A stretch of 64,000 nucleotides of DNA from positions 3,224,001 to 3,288,000 of the forward strand of contig NZ_CP082301.1 in the NCBI RefSeq assembly GCF_019880305.1, given 5' to 3'. The position numbers were made by a program, and so were the translations under genes. Of the stretch, positions 44,374 to 53,700 are shown in pieces. Numbering within the stretch: position 1 is the stretch's first letter; each line of letters opens with the position of its first letter. Origin of the DNA: Streptomyces decoyicus (GTDB taxonomy: Bacteria > Actinomycetota > Actinomycetes > Streptomycetales > Streptomycetaceae). The notes under the pieces are model-generated. The model saw nothing but the letters and a program-made list of their open reading frames with translations. It did no database searches and was not told the DNA's origin.

Positions 44374-45374
44374 AGCTTTCCATCGTCGTCCCCTGCTACA
44401 ACGAAGAGGCCGTCCTGAGCCGTTTCGACGCCACGGTCCGCACGGTCCTCGCCTCGCTCGCCGTCGAGTACGAGCTCTGTTACGTGGACGACGGCAGCGC
44501 CGACGGCACCCTGGCCCGGCTGCGCGGCCTCGCCCAGCAGCACCGCGGCACCACCCGCTACCTCTCCTTCAGCCGTAACTTCGGCAAGGAGCCCGCCATA
44601 CTGGCCGGCCTGAAGGCGGCGACCGGCGACGCGGTGATCCTCATGGACGCCGATCTCCAGCATCCGCCCGAGCTCATCGAGACGATGCTCGACCTCTACC
44701 AGCTCGGCCACGACCAGGTCGTCGCCAAGCGCAGCCGGACCGGCGACCGGCGGCTGCGGACCGTGCTGAGCAGGCTCTACTACCGCACCGTCAACACCTG
44801 GGTCGATGTCGAACTCACCGACGGGGCGGGCGACTTCCGGCTGCTGTCGCGCAAGGCCGTGGACGCGCTGCTCGCGCTGCCGGAGTACCACCGCTTCTCC
44901 AAGGGCCTGTTCTCCTGGATCGGCTTCGACACCGTCACCTTCGACTACCGCAATGCCGCCCGGGAAGCCGGCGAGACGAAGTGGCGCTTCGGCTCACTGG
45001 TCAATTACGGCATCGACGGCATGCTCTCCTTCAACTGCCGCCCGCTGCGGCTGGCCATCTACGCCGGGCTCGGCCTCGCCTCGCTCGCCGCCGTCTACAC
45101 CCTGTGGATCATCGGTGCGGCCCTCGTGGGCGGCCCCACCGCCCCGGGCTATGTGACGCTGGTGGCCATCATCGTGGGCCTGGGCGGGCTCCAGATGGTG
45201 ATGCTCGGACTGATCGGCGAGTACATCGGGCGGATCTACTACGAGGCCAAGCGGCGCCCGCACTTCCTGGTCAAGGAGAGCAACGCCGTCACGCCCGGCA
45301 CGCCCGTCACCGCCGCCACGCCCGCCGCGCGCGGTCCGGCGGGCGCCGCCACCCCCGGCCAACGGGCCGGCTGA
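44370..45374 (+). CDS. GtrB/CsbB-like polyprenyl-phosphate glycosyltransferase
   Basis: 334 residues, start ATG at 44370 overlapping the YfhO stop (ATGA). The DPM1-type GT2 core has LSIVVPCYNEEAVL, VDDGSADGTL, SFSRNFGKEPAILAGL and LMDADLQHPPE (DAD 93–95). Two C-terminal membrane segments (about 228–248 and 268–290) follow EAGETKWRFGSLVNYGIDG. It should charge undecaprenyl phosphate with a sugar on the inner face. The C-terminal 30 residues are a T/P/A-rich tail. Confidence 0.93.
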   Translation: MKLSIVVPCYNEEAVLSRFDATVRTVLASLAVEYELCYVDDGSADGTLARLRGLAQQHRGTTRYLSFSRNFGKEPAILAGLKAATGDAVILMDADLQHPPELIETMLDLYQLGHDQVVAKRSRTGDRRLRTVLSRLYYRTVNTWVDVELTDGAGDFRLLSRKAVDALLALPEYHRFSKGLFSWIGFDTVTFDYRNAAREAGETKWRFGSLVNYGIDGMLSFNCRPLRLAIYAGLGLASLAAVYTLWIIGAALVGGPTAPGYVTLVAIIVGLGGLQMVMLGLIGEYIGRIYYEAKRRPHFLVKESNAVTPGTPVTAATPAARGPAGAATPGQRAG

Positions 45375-45820
45375 TGCGCGCCCTGCCCACGCCCGGCCGC
45401 CGGTGCCAGATCGTGCGCTTCGCCGCCGTCGGCGGGGTCAACACCCTGACGTTCTACGCCTGTTATCTGCCGCTGCACCGTCTGCTGCCGTACTTCGCGG
45501 CCTACACCGCCGCCTTTGTGACGAGCATGGCCGGCTCCTTCTTCCTGAACACCTACTTCACCTACCGCACCCGCCCGACCTGGACGAAGTTCCTGCTCTT
45601 CCCGCTGACACAGGTCACCAACTACGGCGTGCAGAGCGCGGGGCTGGTGGTGCTGGTGGGCTGGTGCGGGATGAACACCGCGGTGGCGCCGCTGGTGGCG
45701 GCGCTGTGCGCCCTCCCCTTCAGCTATCTGGTCTCCCGGCGCATTCTGCGCCCGTCCGCCCGGTCCGGTCCGAGCACCAAGGCCGGTCCGCCCCCGGTCC
45801 GCTCCGGCGGACCCGCCTGA
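45374..45820 (+). CDS. GtrA-family flippase-like membrane protein
   Basis: 148 residues, start ATG at 45374 overlapping the previous stop (TGATG). Four membrane segments in the GtrA pattern: QIVRFAAVGGVNTLTFYACY, FVTSMAGSFFLNTYFTYR, LFPLTQVTNYGVQS and the last near VAALCALPFSYLVSRRIL. GtrA proteins move polyprenyl-phosphate-linked sugars across the membrane for the YfhO-type transferase. The last 97 bases overlap the convergent PIG-L gene. Confidence 0.9.
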   Translation: MRALPTPGRRCQIVRFAAVGGVNTLTFYACYLPLHRLLPYFAAYTAAFVTSMAGSFFLNTYFTYRTRPTWTKFLLFPLTQVTNYGVQSAGLVVLVGWCGMNTAVAPLVAALCALPFSYLVSRRILRPSARSGPSTKAGPPPVRSGGPA

Positions 45821-47982
45821 GCCCGCCAGCCGCCGAACAACGCGCTCTGCCCGACGGAGGCCTGACGCGTCGTGTACAGCCTGCCGTCGAGGCCCAGCGC
45901 GACCACCACCGCGCGCCCGACGGCATCCTGGGCGACACCGGCCGCCGCCGAATGCGGCACCCTGCCCCGCTGCCAGGGCCTGGGGCCCTCCTGGGCCATC
46001 GCCATCCGTACGTCGCCCGCGTCATCGCGCGCCGCGAGCACCATCCGGTCACCGCTGCCGACCGGCGCCACCGCCACCCGCCCGTAGCCGCCGACCGCCT
46101 CGCACCGCGCCGACACCCGCCAGCCGCCGATCATCCGCTGCCGCTCGGCGATCAGCACCTGCGCGGTGACCGACCGCCGGAAGACGGCCCGCACCGCGCC
46201 GTCGGCCACACCGACGATGCTGACCGGGCCGGCCGGCTGCGGCAGTCCGGTGGCCGCAGCCGGCCGCGGGAGCTGCCCCGGTTCCTTGGACACCCAGTGC
46301 TGCACGGTCCCGACGGTCGGCGCGACCAGATGGATCAGCCCGTCGGAGTCCACACAGGCATCCAGCCCGTCGACGATCCGCGGTGACGCCTTCAGGGTGC
46401 TGACCGGGCCCTCCAGCCGCTGCCACAGCGACCAGTTCCCGCCGTGCGGACCGCTGCGGTGGGCGACATTGCCGTCCCAGGTGCGTACGAAGACATGCAC
46501 CGTGCCGTCCGGGGTGGCCACCGCCGCCGGGAAGCCGGTCTCCAGCGACCGGACCGGGTCCGGGTCCGGCGAGCCCAGCGACTCCCAGCGCGCGAAGACG
46601 GGGCTGCCGTCGGGGGCGGTGCCGCGCTGCGGCGCGGTCAGCAGCTCGCGGCGGTGGGCGGCGTTGCGGCCCGGCAGCACGGTGCGGGAGGCGAACAGCT
46701 GGAGCGCACCGCCGGGGCGGCGCACCACCTGGATCTGCCCCTGCAACAGCTCACCGCCGACCGGCACCGGCGCACCGAAACTCCCGCTGCCCGGACGGGT
46801 CTCCGCCCAGCAGTACGCCGTACCGCCCAGCACCGCGAAGGCGGCGAGCCGGCCGTCCGCGGCCCGGCGGACCCAGGCGTTGGAGCCGGGCGCGCGCAGC
46901 CGGGTGCTGCGGGTCCAGTTGCGGGAGCCGCCGTTGAGCGCCGAGCCGCCCACCTTGCGGTCGCCGCAGCCCGCCGGGTCGCCGCAGGCGCGGTGGTCGG
47001 CCCAGCCGTAGACCGACAGCAGCCGGGCCTTGCGGCGGGCGGCCCTGAGGTCGAGGTCGTTGGGCAGCGCACCGGCCTCGTAACCGAGGTAGTTCTCCAC
47101 GACCGCGGGGCGGCCCCGGCCGGCGTAGGCGGCCAGCGCGGCCTGCGCGAAGTAGGCGGAGGCGGTGTGGTCCTGATGGTCGTAGTAGCGCAGCCCCACC
47201 AGCCGCGGGTCGCGGTCCGGGGTGGCCGGCGGCCGTCTGCGGGAGTGCACCGCGTTGGGGTCCAGGGTGCGTACGACCGTGGGCCGGACCCGGTCGAGCA
47301 CCGCCACCAGGGTCTCGGTGAGCTGGTCGCGGGTGTAGTGGAACTGCCGCTTCACGGGGGTGCCCACGGGGCGCAGCGTGGGGAGGGTGCCGGTGGCCCC
47401 CAGCCACAGACCGCGCAGAGTGGCCGCCCGGGACTGCCAGACGGCCCTGGCCTCCACCAGCCCCAGGAAGATCAGCTGGTGCTGCGGGGCGTCGCGCAGC
47501 GTCTGGATCTCCACCTCGAAGCCGGGGAGCAGCGACAGCGCCGCGACGTCCCAGCGGGCGGCGGGGTCGCCGGTGGCCATCGCGGCGTGGGCGGCACGCA
47601 GTCCGTTGGCCCGCGCCCGGGCGAAGGCGGCCCGGTTCTGCGGGACGCGGGCGGGATCGGGGGCGCGCCGGCTGACGTTGCGGCCGTCGGCCTCGCCGCC
47701 CGTGAGGCAGACGGTGACCGAGCGCGCCCCGCCGCGCAGGGACTGCTCCAGGTCGGGGTTCATGAAGTACAGCCCGTCATCGGCATGCGCGATGACCTGG
47801 AGGAAGGACTGGGCCGCCGGATCGGCCAGGGACCCTCCTGGGCCTGCCGGTTCGGCCGTACGGGGCGGGTGGTCCGACAGCCGGGCCCAGACGCCCGCAC
47901 CCGCCGTCGCGGCGAGCACACCGCCGCCGGTGGCCTGGAGCAGCCGGCGGCGGGAGACACGGGGCGGGTGCGCGGGTGACAC
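45724..47982 (-). CDS. PIG-L-family deacetylase with C-terminal β-propeller
   Basis: 752 residues. A Tat-type signal SRRRLLQATGGGVLAATAGAG opens the protein, so it is exported folded. The LmbE/PIG-L zinc site is HADD (66–69, the AHADDGLYF form of the usual HPDDE) with the later YYDHQDHTASAYF. After about residue 370 come repeated blocks (WVRRAADGRLAAFAVLGG, VFVRTWDGNVAHRSG, VVALGLDGRLYTTRQ) suggesting a lectin-like β-propeller. It probably removes N-acetyl groups from wall glycans outside the cell. Its 3' end overlaps gtrA antisense by 97 bases. Confidence 0.88.
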   Translation of the reverse strand: MSPAHPPRVSRRRLLQATGGGVLAATAGAGVWARLSDHPPRTAEPAGPGGSLADPAAQSFLQVIAHADDGLYFMNPDLEQSLRGGARSVTVCLTGGEADGRNVSRRAPDPARVPQNRAAFARARANGLRAAHAAMATGDPAARWDVAALSLLPGFEVEIQTLRDAPQHQLIFLGLVEARAVWQSRAATLRGLWLGATGTLPTLRPVGTPVKRQFHYTRDQLTETLVAVLDRVRPTVVRTLDPNAVHSRRRPPATPDRDPRLVGLRYYDHQDHTASAYFAQAALAAYAGRGRPAVVENYLGYEAGALPNDLDLRAARRKARLLSVYGWADHRACGDPAGCGDRKVGGSALNGGSRNWTRSTRLRAPGSNAWVRRAADGRLAAFAVLGGTAYCWAETRPGSGSFGAPVPVGGELLQGQIQVVRRPGGALQLFASRTVLPGRNAAHRRELLTAPQRGTAPDGSPVFARWESLGSPDPDPVRSLETGFPAAVATPDGTVHVFVRTWDGNVAHRSGPHGGNWSLWQRLEGPVSTLKASPRIVDGLDACVDSDGLIHLVAPTVGTVQHWVSKEPGQLPRPAAATGLPQPAGPVSIVGVADGAVRAVFRRSVTAQVLIAERQRMIGGWRVSARCEAVGGYGRVAVAPVGSGDRMVLAARDDAGDVRMAMAQEGPRPWQRGRVPHSAAAGVAQDAVGRAVVVALGLDGRLYTTRQASVGQSALFGGWRAQAGPPERTGGGPALVLGPDRADGRRMRRETR

Positions 47983-48154
47983 GCCCTCAGTATTCGGTCG
48001 TCCGCGCGATCCCGCTCACCCGAAACCCGCACTTCACCAGATCCGCGAGGAGCACCACGGAAGTGTCAGGCTCGCCCCGGACAGAGGTGGCGCGCCGGAT
48101 TCCCCGCCGCGGCACCCCGCACGCCGTTCCGGTCCCGGCCCCGGTCCTGCCGTC

Positions 48155-48778
48155 TCAGCGCCCGCCGAGCGCGCTGACCACCGCCGCCGTCAGCTCGTCG
48201 AGATAGCCGGACGGCACCTCGTCACGGACGACCAGCAGGCGCCAGTAGAGCGGGCCGGTCAGCAGGTCCAGGGCCAGCCGGCCGTCCGCACCGGCCGGGA
48301 TCTCCCCGCGCTCGACGGCGCGCGCCACCATCGCCGCGGCGATGCCCTGCTGGCTGTCGTGCAGCGCGGCCTTCAGCGCACTCGCCAGCTCCGGACTGCG
48401 GGCCGCCTCCGCCAGCAGGTCCGGGATGATCTGCGAGGCCATCGGGTGCCGCAGCGCACGGGCCGCGACCTCCAACAGCATCCGCACGTCACCGTGGAGC
48501 GAACCGGTGTCGGGGGTCGGCATGCCCGCCGCGGCCACCGCGGAGACCACATCGAGAACGAGGTGCAGCTTGGAGCGCCACCGCCGGTAGACGGCGGTCT
48601 TGCCGACGCCCGCCCGTCGCGCGATGCCTTCGATCGACATCCGGGCGAAGCCCACCGCGGCGAGCTCCTCGAAGACCGCGGCGCGGATCGCCTCGGTCTT
48701 GTCCTCGCGTAGTACGGCGGCGCCTGCCGGGGTCCGGCGCGCCGCCACGGAGTCGTTCCCGCTGCCGTCTTTTGCCAT
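48155..48778 (-). CDS. TetR-family transcriptional regulator
   Basis: 207 residues. The N-terminal HTH is clear (IRAAVFEELAAVGFARMSIE, then ARRAGVGKTAVYRRWRSK, about 31–76), with a TetR_C-type ligand domain after. It diverges from the ABC exporter permease gene with a 147-bp gap (48779–48925), where CGTCACGACGCTACG and GGCGTCGCGACGATACGG form a rough repeat that may be its operator. It may regulate the exporter. Confidence 0.87.
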   Translation of the reverse strand: MAKDGSGNDSVAARRTPAGAAVLREDKTEAIRAAVFEELAAVGFARMSIEGIARRAGVGKTAVYRRWRSKLHLVLDVVSAVAAAGMPTPDTGSLHGDVRMLLEVAARALRHPMASQIIPDLLAEAARSPELASALKAALHDSQQGIAAAMVARAVERGEIPAGADGRLALDLLTGPLYWRLLVVRDEVPSGYLDELTAAVVSALGGR

Positions 48779-48796
48779 GCCGGGAGCATAGCGTCA

Positions 48797-48859
48797 CGAC
48801 GCTACGGTTGCGTTTCGACGTGAGCTCCCTTTAGTGTCGGCGTCGCGACGATACGGGCC
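48797..48859. promoter_or_regulatory. repeated GACGCTACG/GACGATACG words, candidate TetR operator
   Basis: CACGACGCTACG (about 48796–48807) and CGCGACGATACG (about 48846–48857) recur about 50 bases apart in the divergent tetR–exporter region. Both lie within 80 bases of the tetR start. The copies are direct, not the usual palindrome, so this is tentative. Confidence 0.3.
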
Positions 48860-48925
48860 CGTTCCGTCGTAGGCTCCCCGTTCTCGTTCCACCGCCCCCG
48901 TACGCAAGCGAAAGCGGCCTCCTCG

Positions 48926-49861
48926 ATGCCCCAGACCCTCGCGCCTCCGGCCCCCGCACCGGCCGGGGCGCCCGCCTCCGGCACCTCTCCCGACCCCGAG
49001 CTGAGCGCGCTGGCCGAGCGCCACGGCCTCACGGTGAGCGGGGCCCGCCCCTCGCTGTCGGAGTACGTCCGGCAGCTGTGGGACCGGCGGCACTTCATCT
49101 CCGCCTTTGCCAGTGCCAAGCTGACGGCGCAGTACAGCCAGGCCAAGCTGGGACAGGTCTGGCAGGTGGCGACGCCGCTGCTGAACGCGCTCGTCTACTA
49201 CTTGATCTTCGGTCTGCTGATCGGCACGAGGAAGGGCGTCCCGGACTTCGTCCCGTTCCTGGTGACCGGTGTCTTCATCTTCACCTTCACCCAGAGCTCG
49301 GTGATGGCCGGAACGCGGTCGATCTCGGGCAACCTGGGCCTGGTGCGGGCGCTGCACTTCCCGCGCGCCTGCCTGCCCATCTCGTTCTGCCTGATGCAGC
49401 TGCAGCAGCTGCTGTTCTCGATGGGTGTGCTGGTGGTGATCCTGCTCGGTTTCGGGCAGATCCCCACCTGGTCGTGGCTGCTGGCCGTCCCGGCGCTGAC
49501 GCTCCAGTTCGTCTTCAACACCGGCCTGGCGATGGTCATGGCCCGGCTGGGCAGCAAGACCCCGGACCTGGCGCAGCTGATGCCGTTCATCATGCGGACG
49601 TGGATGTATGCGTCGGGCGTGATGTTCAGCATCGACCTGATCCTCAAGGGCAAGCACGTCCCGGCCTTCGTGGAGGTGCTGCTGAACGCCAACCCGGCCG
49701 CCGTGTACATCGACCTGATGCGCTTCGCGCTGATCGACAGCTTCACGCACCACAAGCTGCCGCCGCATGTGTGGGCGTTCGCCGGGGGCTGGGCGCTGCT
49801 GATGGGCGTCGTCGGCTTTGTGTACTTCTGGAAGGCTGAGGAGCGGTACGGACGTGGCTGA
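48926..49861 (+). CDS. TagG-type ABC-2 exporter permease
   Basis: 311 residues from the ATG at 48926. A 50-residue P/A-rich N-terminus precedes the ABC-2 core (YVRQLWDRRHFISAFASAKL, then QYSQAKLGQVWQVATPLLNA, the TagG/Wzm hallmark). Six membrane segments follow, with VFIFTFTQSSVMAGTRSI and a final segment ending YFWKAEERYGRG. It should carry undecaprenyl-linked teichoic acid or similar polymer to the outside, powered by the overlapping ATPase gene. Confidence 0.92.
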   Translation: MPQTLAPPAPAPAGAPASGTSPDPELSALAERHGLTVSGARPSLSEYVRQLWDRRHFISAFASAKLTAQYSQAKLGQVWQVATPLLNALVYYLIFGLLIGTRKGVPDFVPFLVTGVFIFTFTQSSVMAGTRSISGNLGLVRALHFPRACLPISFCLMQLQQLLFSMGVLVVILLGFGQIPTWSWLLAVPALTLQFVFNTGLAMVMARLGSKTPDLAQLMPFIMRTWMYASGVMFSIDLILKGKHVPAFVEVLLNANPAAVYIDLMRFALIDSFTHHKLPPHVWAFAGGWALLMGVVGFVYFWKAEERYGRG

Positions 49862-50654
49862 GCAGAGCAACGGCATCGAGCCGACAGAAGCCGCGGAGGC
49901 CCGCATCCCGACGGTGATCGCGGACGATCTGCACATCGTCTACCGGGTCTACGGCACCGGTACGGGCAAGGGCGGTGCCACCGCGGCGCTCAACCGCATC
50001 GTCCGGCGCAAGCCCTCGGCGGGCGTACGCGAGGTGCACGCGGTCAAGGGCGTCTCGTTCACCGCCTACCGCGGCGAGTCCATCGGCCTGATCGGCTCCA
50101 ACGGCTCGGGCAAGTCGACGCTGCTCAAGGCGGTCGCCGGCCTGCTGCCCGCCGAGCGCGGCAAGGTCTACACCCACGGCCAGCCCTCGCTGCTGGGCGT
50201 GAACGCCGCGCTGATGAACGACCTGACCGGCGAGAAGAACGTCCTCCTCGGCGGCCTGGCCATGGGCATGTCCCGCGACCAGGTCCGCGAGCGCTACGAC
50301 GGCATCGTCGACTTCTCCGGCATCAACGAGAAGGGCGACTTCATCTCGCTGCCGATGCGCACCTACTCCTCCGGCATGGCCGCCCGGCTGCGGTTCTCCA
50401 TCGCCGCGGCCAAGGACCACGACGTGCTGATGATCGACGAGGCCCTGGCCACCGGCGACCGCAGCTTCCAAAAGCGCTCCGAGGCCCGCATCCGCGAACT
50501 GCGCAAGGAAGCCGGCACGGTCTTCCTGGTCAGCCACAACAACAAGTCCATCCGCGACACCTGCGACCGCGTCCTGTGGCTGGAGCGCGGCGAACTGCTG
50601 ATGGACGGCCCGACGGACGAAGTGATCAAGGCATACGAGGACCACCACCGCTAG
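49854..50654 (+). CDS. TagH-type ABC exporter ATPase
   Basis: 266 residues from the GTG at 49854, overlapping the permease gene by eight bases; GAGGAG lies 11 bases before. Walker A LIGSNGSGKSTLL (about 81–93), signature YSSGMAARLRFSIAA, Walker B DVLMIDEALATGD, and the switch histidine in FLVSHNNKSI. It lacks the long C-terminal extension of TagH/Wzt, so it has no built-in polymer-recognition domain. Partner of the TagG-type permease. Confidence 0.93.
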   Translation: MAEQSNGIEPTEAAEARIPTVIADDLHIVYRVYGTGTGKGGATAALNRIVRRKPSAGVREVHAVKGVSFTAYRGESIGLIGSNGSGKSTLLKAVAGLLPAERGKVYTHGQPSLLGVNAALMNDLTGEKNVLLGGLAMGMSRDQVRERYDGIVDFSGINEKGDFISLPMRTYSSGMAARLRFSIAAAKDHDVLMIDEALATGDRSFQKRSEARIRELRKEAGTVFLVSHNNKSIRDTCDRVLWLERGELLMDGPTDEVIKAYEDHHR

Positions 50655-50743
50655 GCCCGGAGTGATCCGAAAGACACCGCGTCCACGCCCCGGAGCCGGT
50701 CCGGCGGACCACGACCGGCTCCGCCCGCGCCGCACGGAAACGG

Positions 50744-50779
50744 GGACGGCCCCGGAAGCCTGAGCTTCCGGGGCCGTCC
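50744..50779. terminator. bidirectional terminator
   Basis: Perfect 16-bp stem GGACGGCCCCGGAAGC (50744–50759) with its complement (50764–50779), loop CTGA, between the convergent exporter operon and glutamate dehydrogenase gene. Confidence 0.88.
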
Positions 50780-50793
50780 GCCGTGCCTACGCG

Positions 50794-53700
50794 TCAGCTG
50801 TGGGTGCGCAGCAGCGTCCGCATCGTCCTCATGGCCACGGACAGGTTCGCCAGATCGAACCCCTCCGACCCGTAGATCTCCTCCAGCGTCGCCCGCGCAC
50901 GGCTGAGGATCGCCGCGTTGGCCTGCTCCCAGGCCTTGAACCGCTGCTCCGGCGTCGAGGTGCCATTGCCCTCCGACAGCACATCCGCGGTCAGCGCCGC
51001 ATGGGCCGCGAAGAGGTCCTCACGGATCGAGGCGCGGGCCATCGACTGCCAGCGGTCGTTGCGCGGCAGCTCCAGGATGCGGTCGAGGAGCTGGTTGATC
51101 CGCAGCCGCTCGCCCAGGTCGTAGTAGACCTCGGCGACATCCAGCGGCTCCTTGCCCATCCGGTCCGCGACGGCGACGATGTCCAGCGCCGGGAAGACCG
51201 AGGAGAATCCGGACACCTGGACGGCCAGCGCCTCGGGCACGCCCGCGGCGGTCAGCTCCTCCAGGATGGTCTGGAACCACTCCAGGTCGCTGCCCTGGAG
51301 CAGGTTCGGCAGCTCCTTCCAGAGCCCGGACACCCGCTCCGCGAAGAACTCGATGGTCTCCGACAGCTCCAGCGGCTGCGGGCGGTTGTTGAGCAGCCAG
51401 CGGGTGCCGCGCTCGACCAGCCGGCGGGAGTGCAGCCGGATCCGGGTCTGGACATCGGCCGCGACGACATTGTCGAGCGCCTCGACGTCGTCCCAGACCT
51501 GGCCCAGCCCGAAGATCGCCCGCGCCGCGGTGTGCGCCCGCACGACCTCTTCGAGGGAGGCCCCGGTCTCCTCCCGCATCCGGTGCAGGAAGCTCGTACC
51601 GCCGGTGTTGACGGTGTCGTTGACCAGCACCGTCGTGACGATCTCGCGGCGCAGTGCATGCCCGTCGACCTGCTCGGCGAAGCGGTCGTGCAGCGCCGAG
51701 GGGAAGTAGGCGTGCAGCAGCCGCTGGAGGTAGGGGTCGTCCGGCAGCCCGGTCTGGATCAGCGCATCGGCGACAGTGATCTTGGTGTAGGCCAGGAGCA
51801 CCGCGGTCTCGGGCTGGGTCAGCCCGCGGCCGGCGTTCAGCCGCTCACGGATCTGCCGGTCGGTGGGCAGGAACTCCAGCGCCCGGTCGAGGTCGCCGTC
51901 GCGCACCAGACGGCGCATGAAGCGCTGCTGGGCGTTGAGCATGCTGGAGGACTGGGCGAGGGCCAGCGCCAGCGCGGTGTTCTGCGCGTAGTTGTTGCGC
52001 AGCACCAGGGCGCCGACCTCGTCGGTCATCTCGGCCAGCAGCTTGTTGCGCTGCTTGACCGTCATATCGCCGTCCGCGACCACGGAGTTGAGCAGGATCT
52101 TGATGTTCACTTCGTGGTCGGAGGTGTCCACACCGGCGCTGTTGTCGATCGCATCGGTGTTGATCCTGCCGCCGGCCGCGGCGAACTCGATCCGGCCGAG
52201 CTGGGTCAGGCCCAGGTTGCCGCCCTCGCCGACGACCTTGACCCGCAGGTCCTCGCCGTTGACGCGGATGGCGTCGTTGGACTTGTCGCCCACATCGGCG
52301 TTGGACTCCGCCGAGGACTTCACATACGTCCCGATGCCGCCGTTCCACAGCAGGTCGACCGGCGCCTTGAGGATGGCCCGCATCAGGTCGGCGGGGGTCA
52401 TCTTCTTCACCCCGGCCTCGATGCCGAGAGCGGCCCGCACCTGGGCGTTGATCTGGATGGACTTGGCCGAGCGCGGGTGGATGCCACCGCCCTGGGAGAG
52501 CAGCTCGGTGTTGTAGTCCGCCCAAGAGGAGCGGGGCAGCTCGAAGAGCCGGCGGCGCTCGGCGTAGGAGGTCGCCGCGTCCGGATTCGGGTCGATGAAG
52601 ATGTGCCGGTGGTCGAAGGCGGCGACCAGCCGGATGTGCTCGCTGAGCAGCATGCCGTTGCCGAAGACGTCACCGGACATGTCGCCGACGCCGACCGTGG
52701 TGAAGTCCTCGGTCTGGGTGTCGTGGTCCAGCTCGCGGAAGTGCCGCTTGACCGACTCCCAGGCGCCGCGGGCGGTGATGCCCATGCCCTTGTGGTCGTA
52801 GCCCGCGCTGCCGCCGGAGGCGAAGGCGTCACCGAGCCAGAAGCCGTACGACTCGGCGACCTCGTTGGCGATGTCGGAGAACGTCGCGGTGCCCTTGTCG
52901 GCGGCGACGACCAGGTAGGTGTCGTCCTCGTCATGCCGGACGACGTTCTGCGGGTGGACGACCTCGCCGCCGACGAGGTTGTCGGTGATGTCCAGCAGAC
53001 CGGAGATGAAGGTCTTGTAGCTGGCGATGCCCTCGGCCAGCCAGGCGTCGCGGTCCTGCGACGGGTCCGGCAGCTGCTTGCCGACGAAGCCGCCCTTCGC
53101 GCCGACCGGCACGATGACGGTGTTCTTGACCATCTGCGCCTTGACCAGGCCGAGGATCTCCGTACGGAAGTCCTCCCGGCGGTCCGACCAGCGCAGACCA
53201 CCGCGCGCGACCTTGCCGAACCGGAGGTGGACGCCCTCGACCTTCGGGGAGTACACCCAGATCTCGTAGGCCGGGCGGGGCGCCGGCAGGTCGGGGATGG
53301 CCTGCGGATCCAGCTTCATGGACAGGTAGGAGTGCGGCCGCCCCTGGCTGTCCTTCTGGTAGTGGTTGGTGCGCAGCGTCGCCTTGATGACGGTGAGGAA
53401 GGACCGCAGGATCCGGTCCTCGTCCAGCGAGGCGACCTGGTCCAGCGCGCCGTCCAGCTCCTCCAGCAGTCCGTCCGTCAGCTCCGTGCCGGCCCGCTGG
53501 CGGTCCGGGGACATCCGCGCCTCGAAGAGGGAGACCAGCAGCCGGGTGGTGTGGACGTTGTTGGAGAGGGTGTCCTCCATGTACGTCTGGCTGAAGGTCG
53601 AACCGGCCTGCCGCAGGTACTTGGCGTAGGCCCGCAGGACCATCGCCTGGCGCCAGTTGAGCCCGGCCCGCAGCACCAGGGTGTTGAAGTTGTCGCTCTC

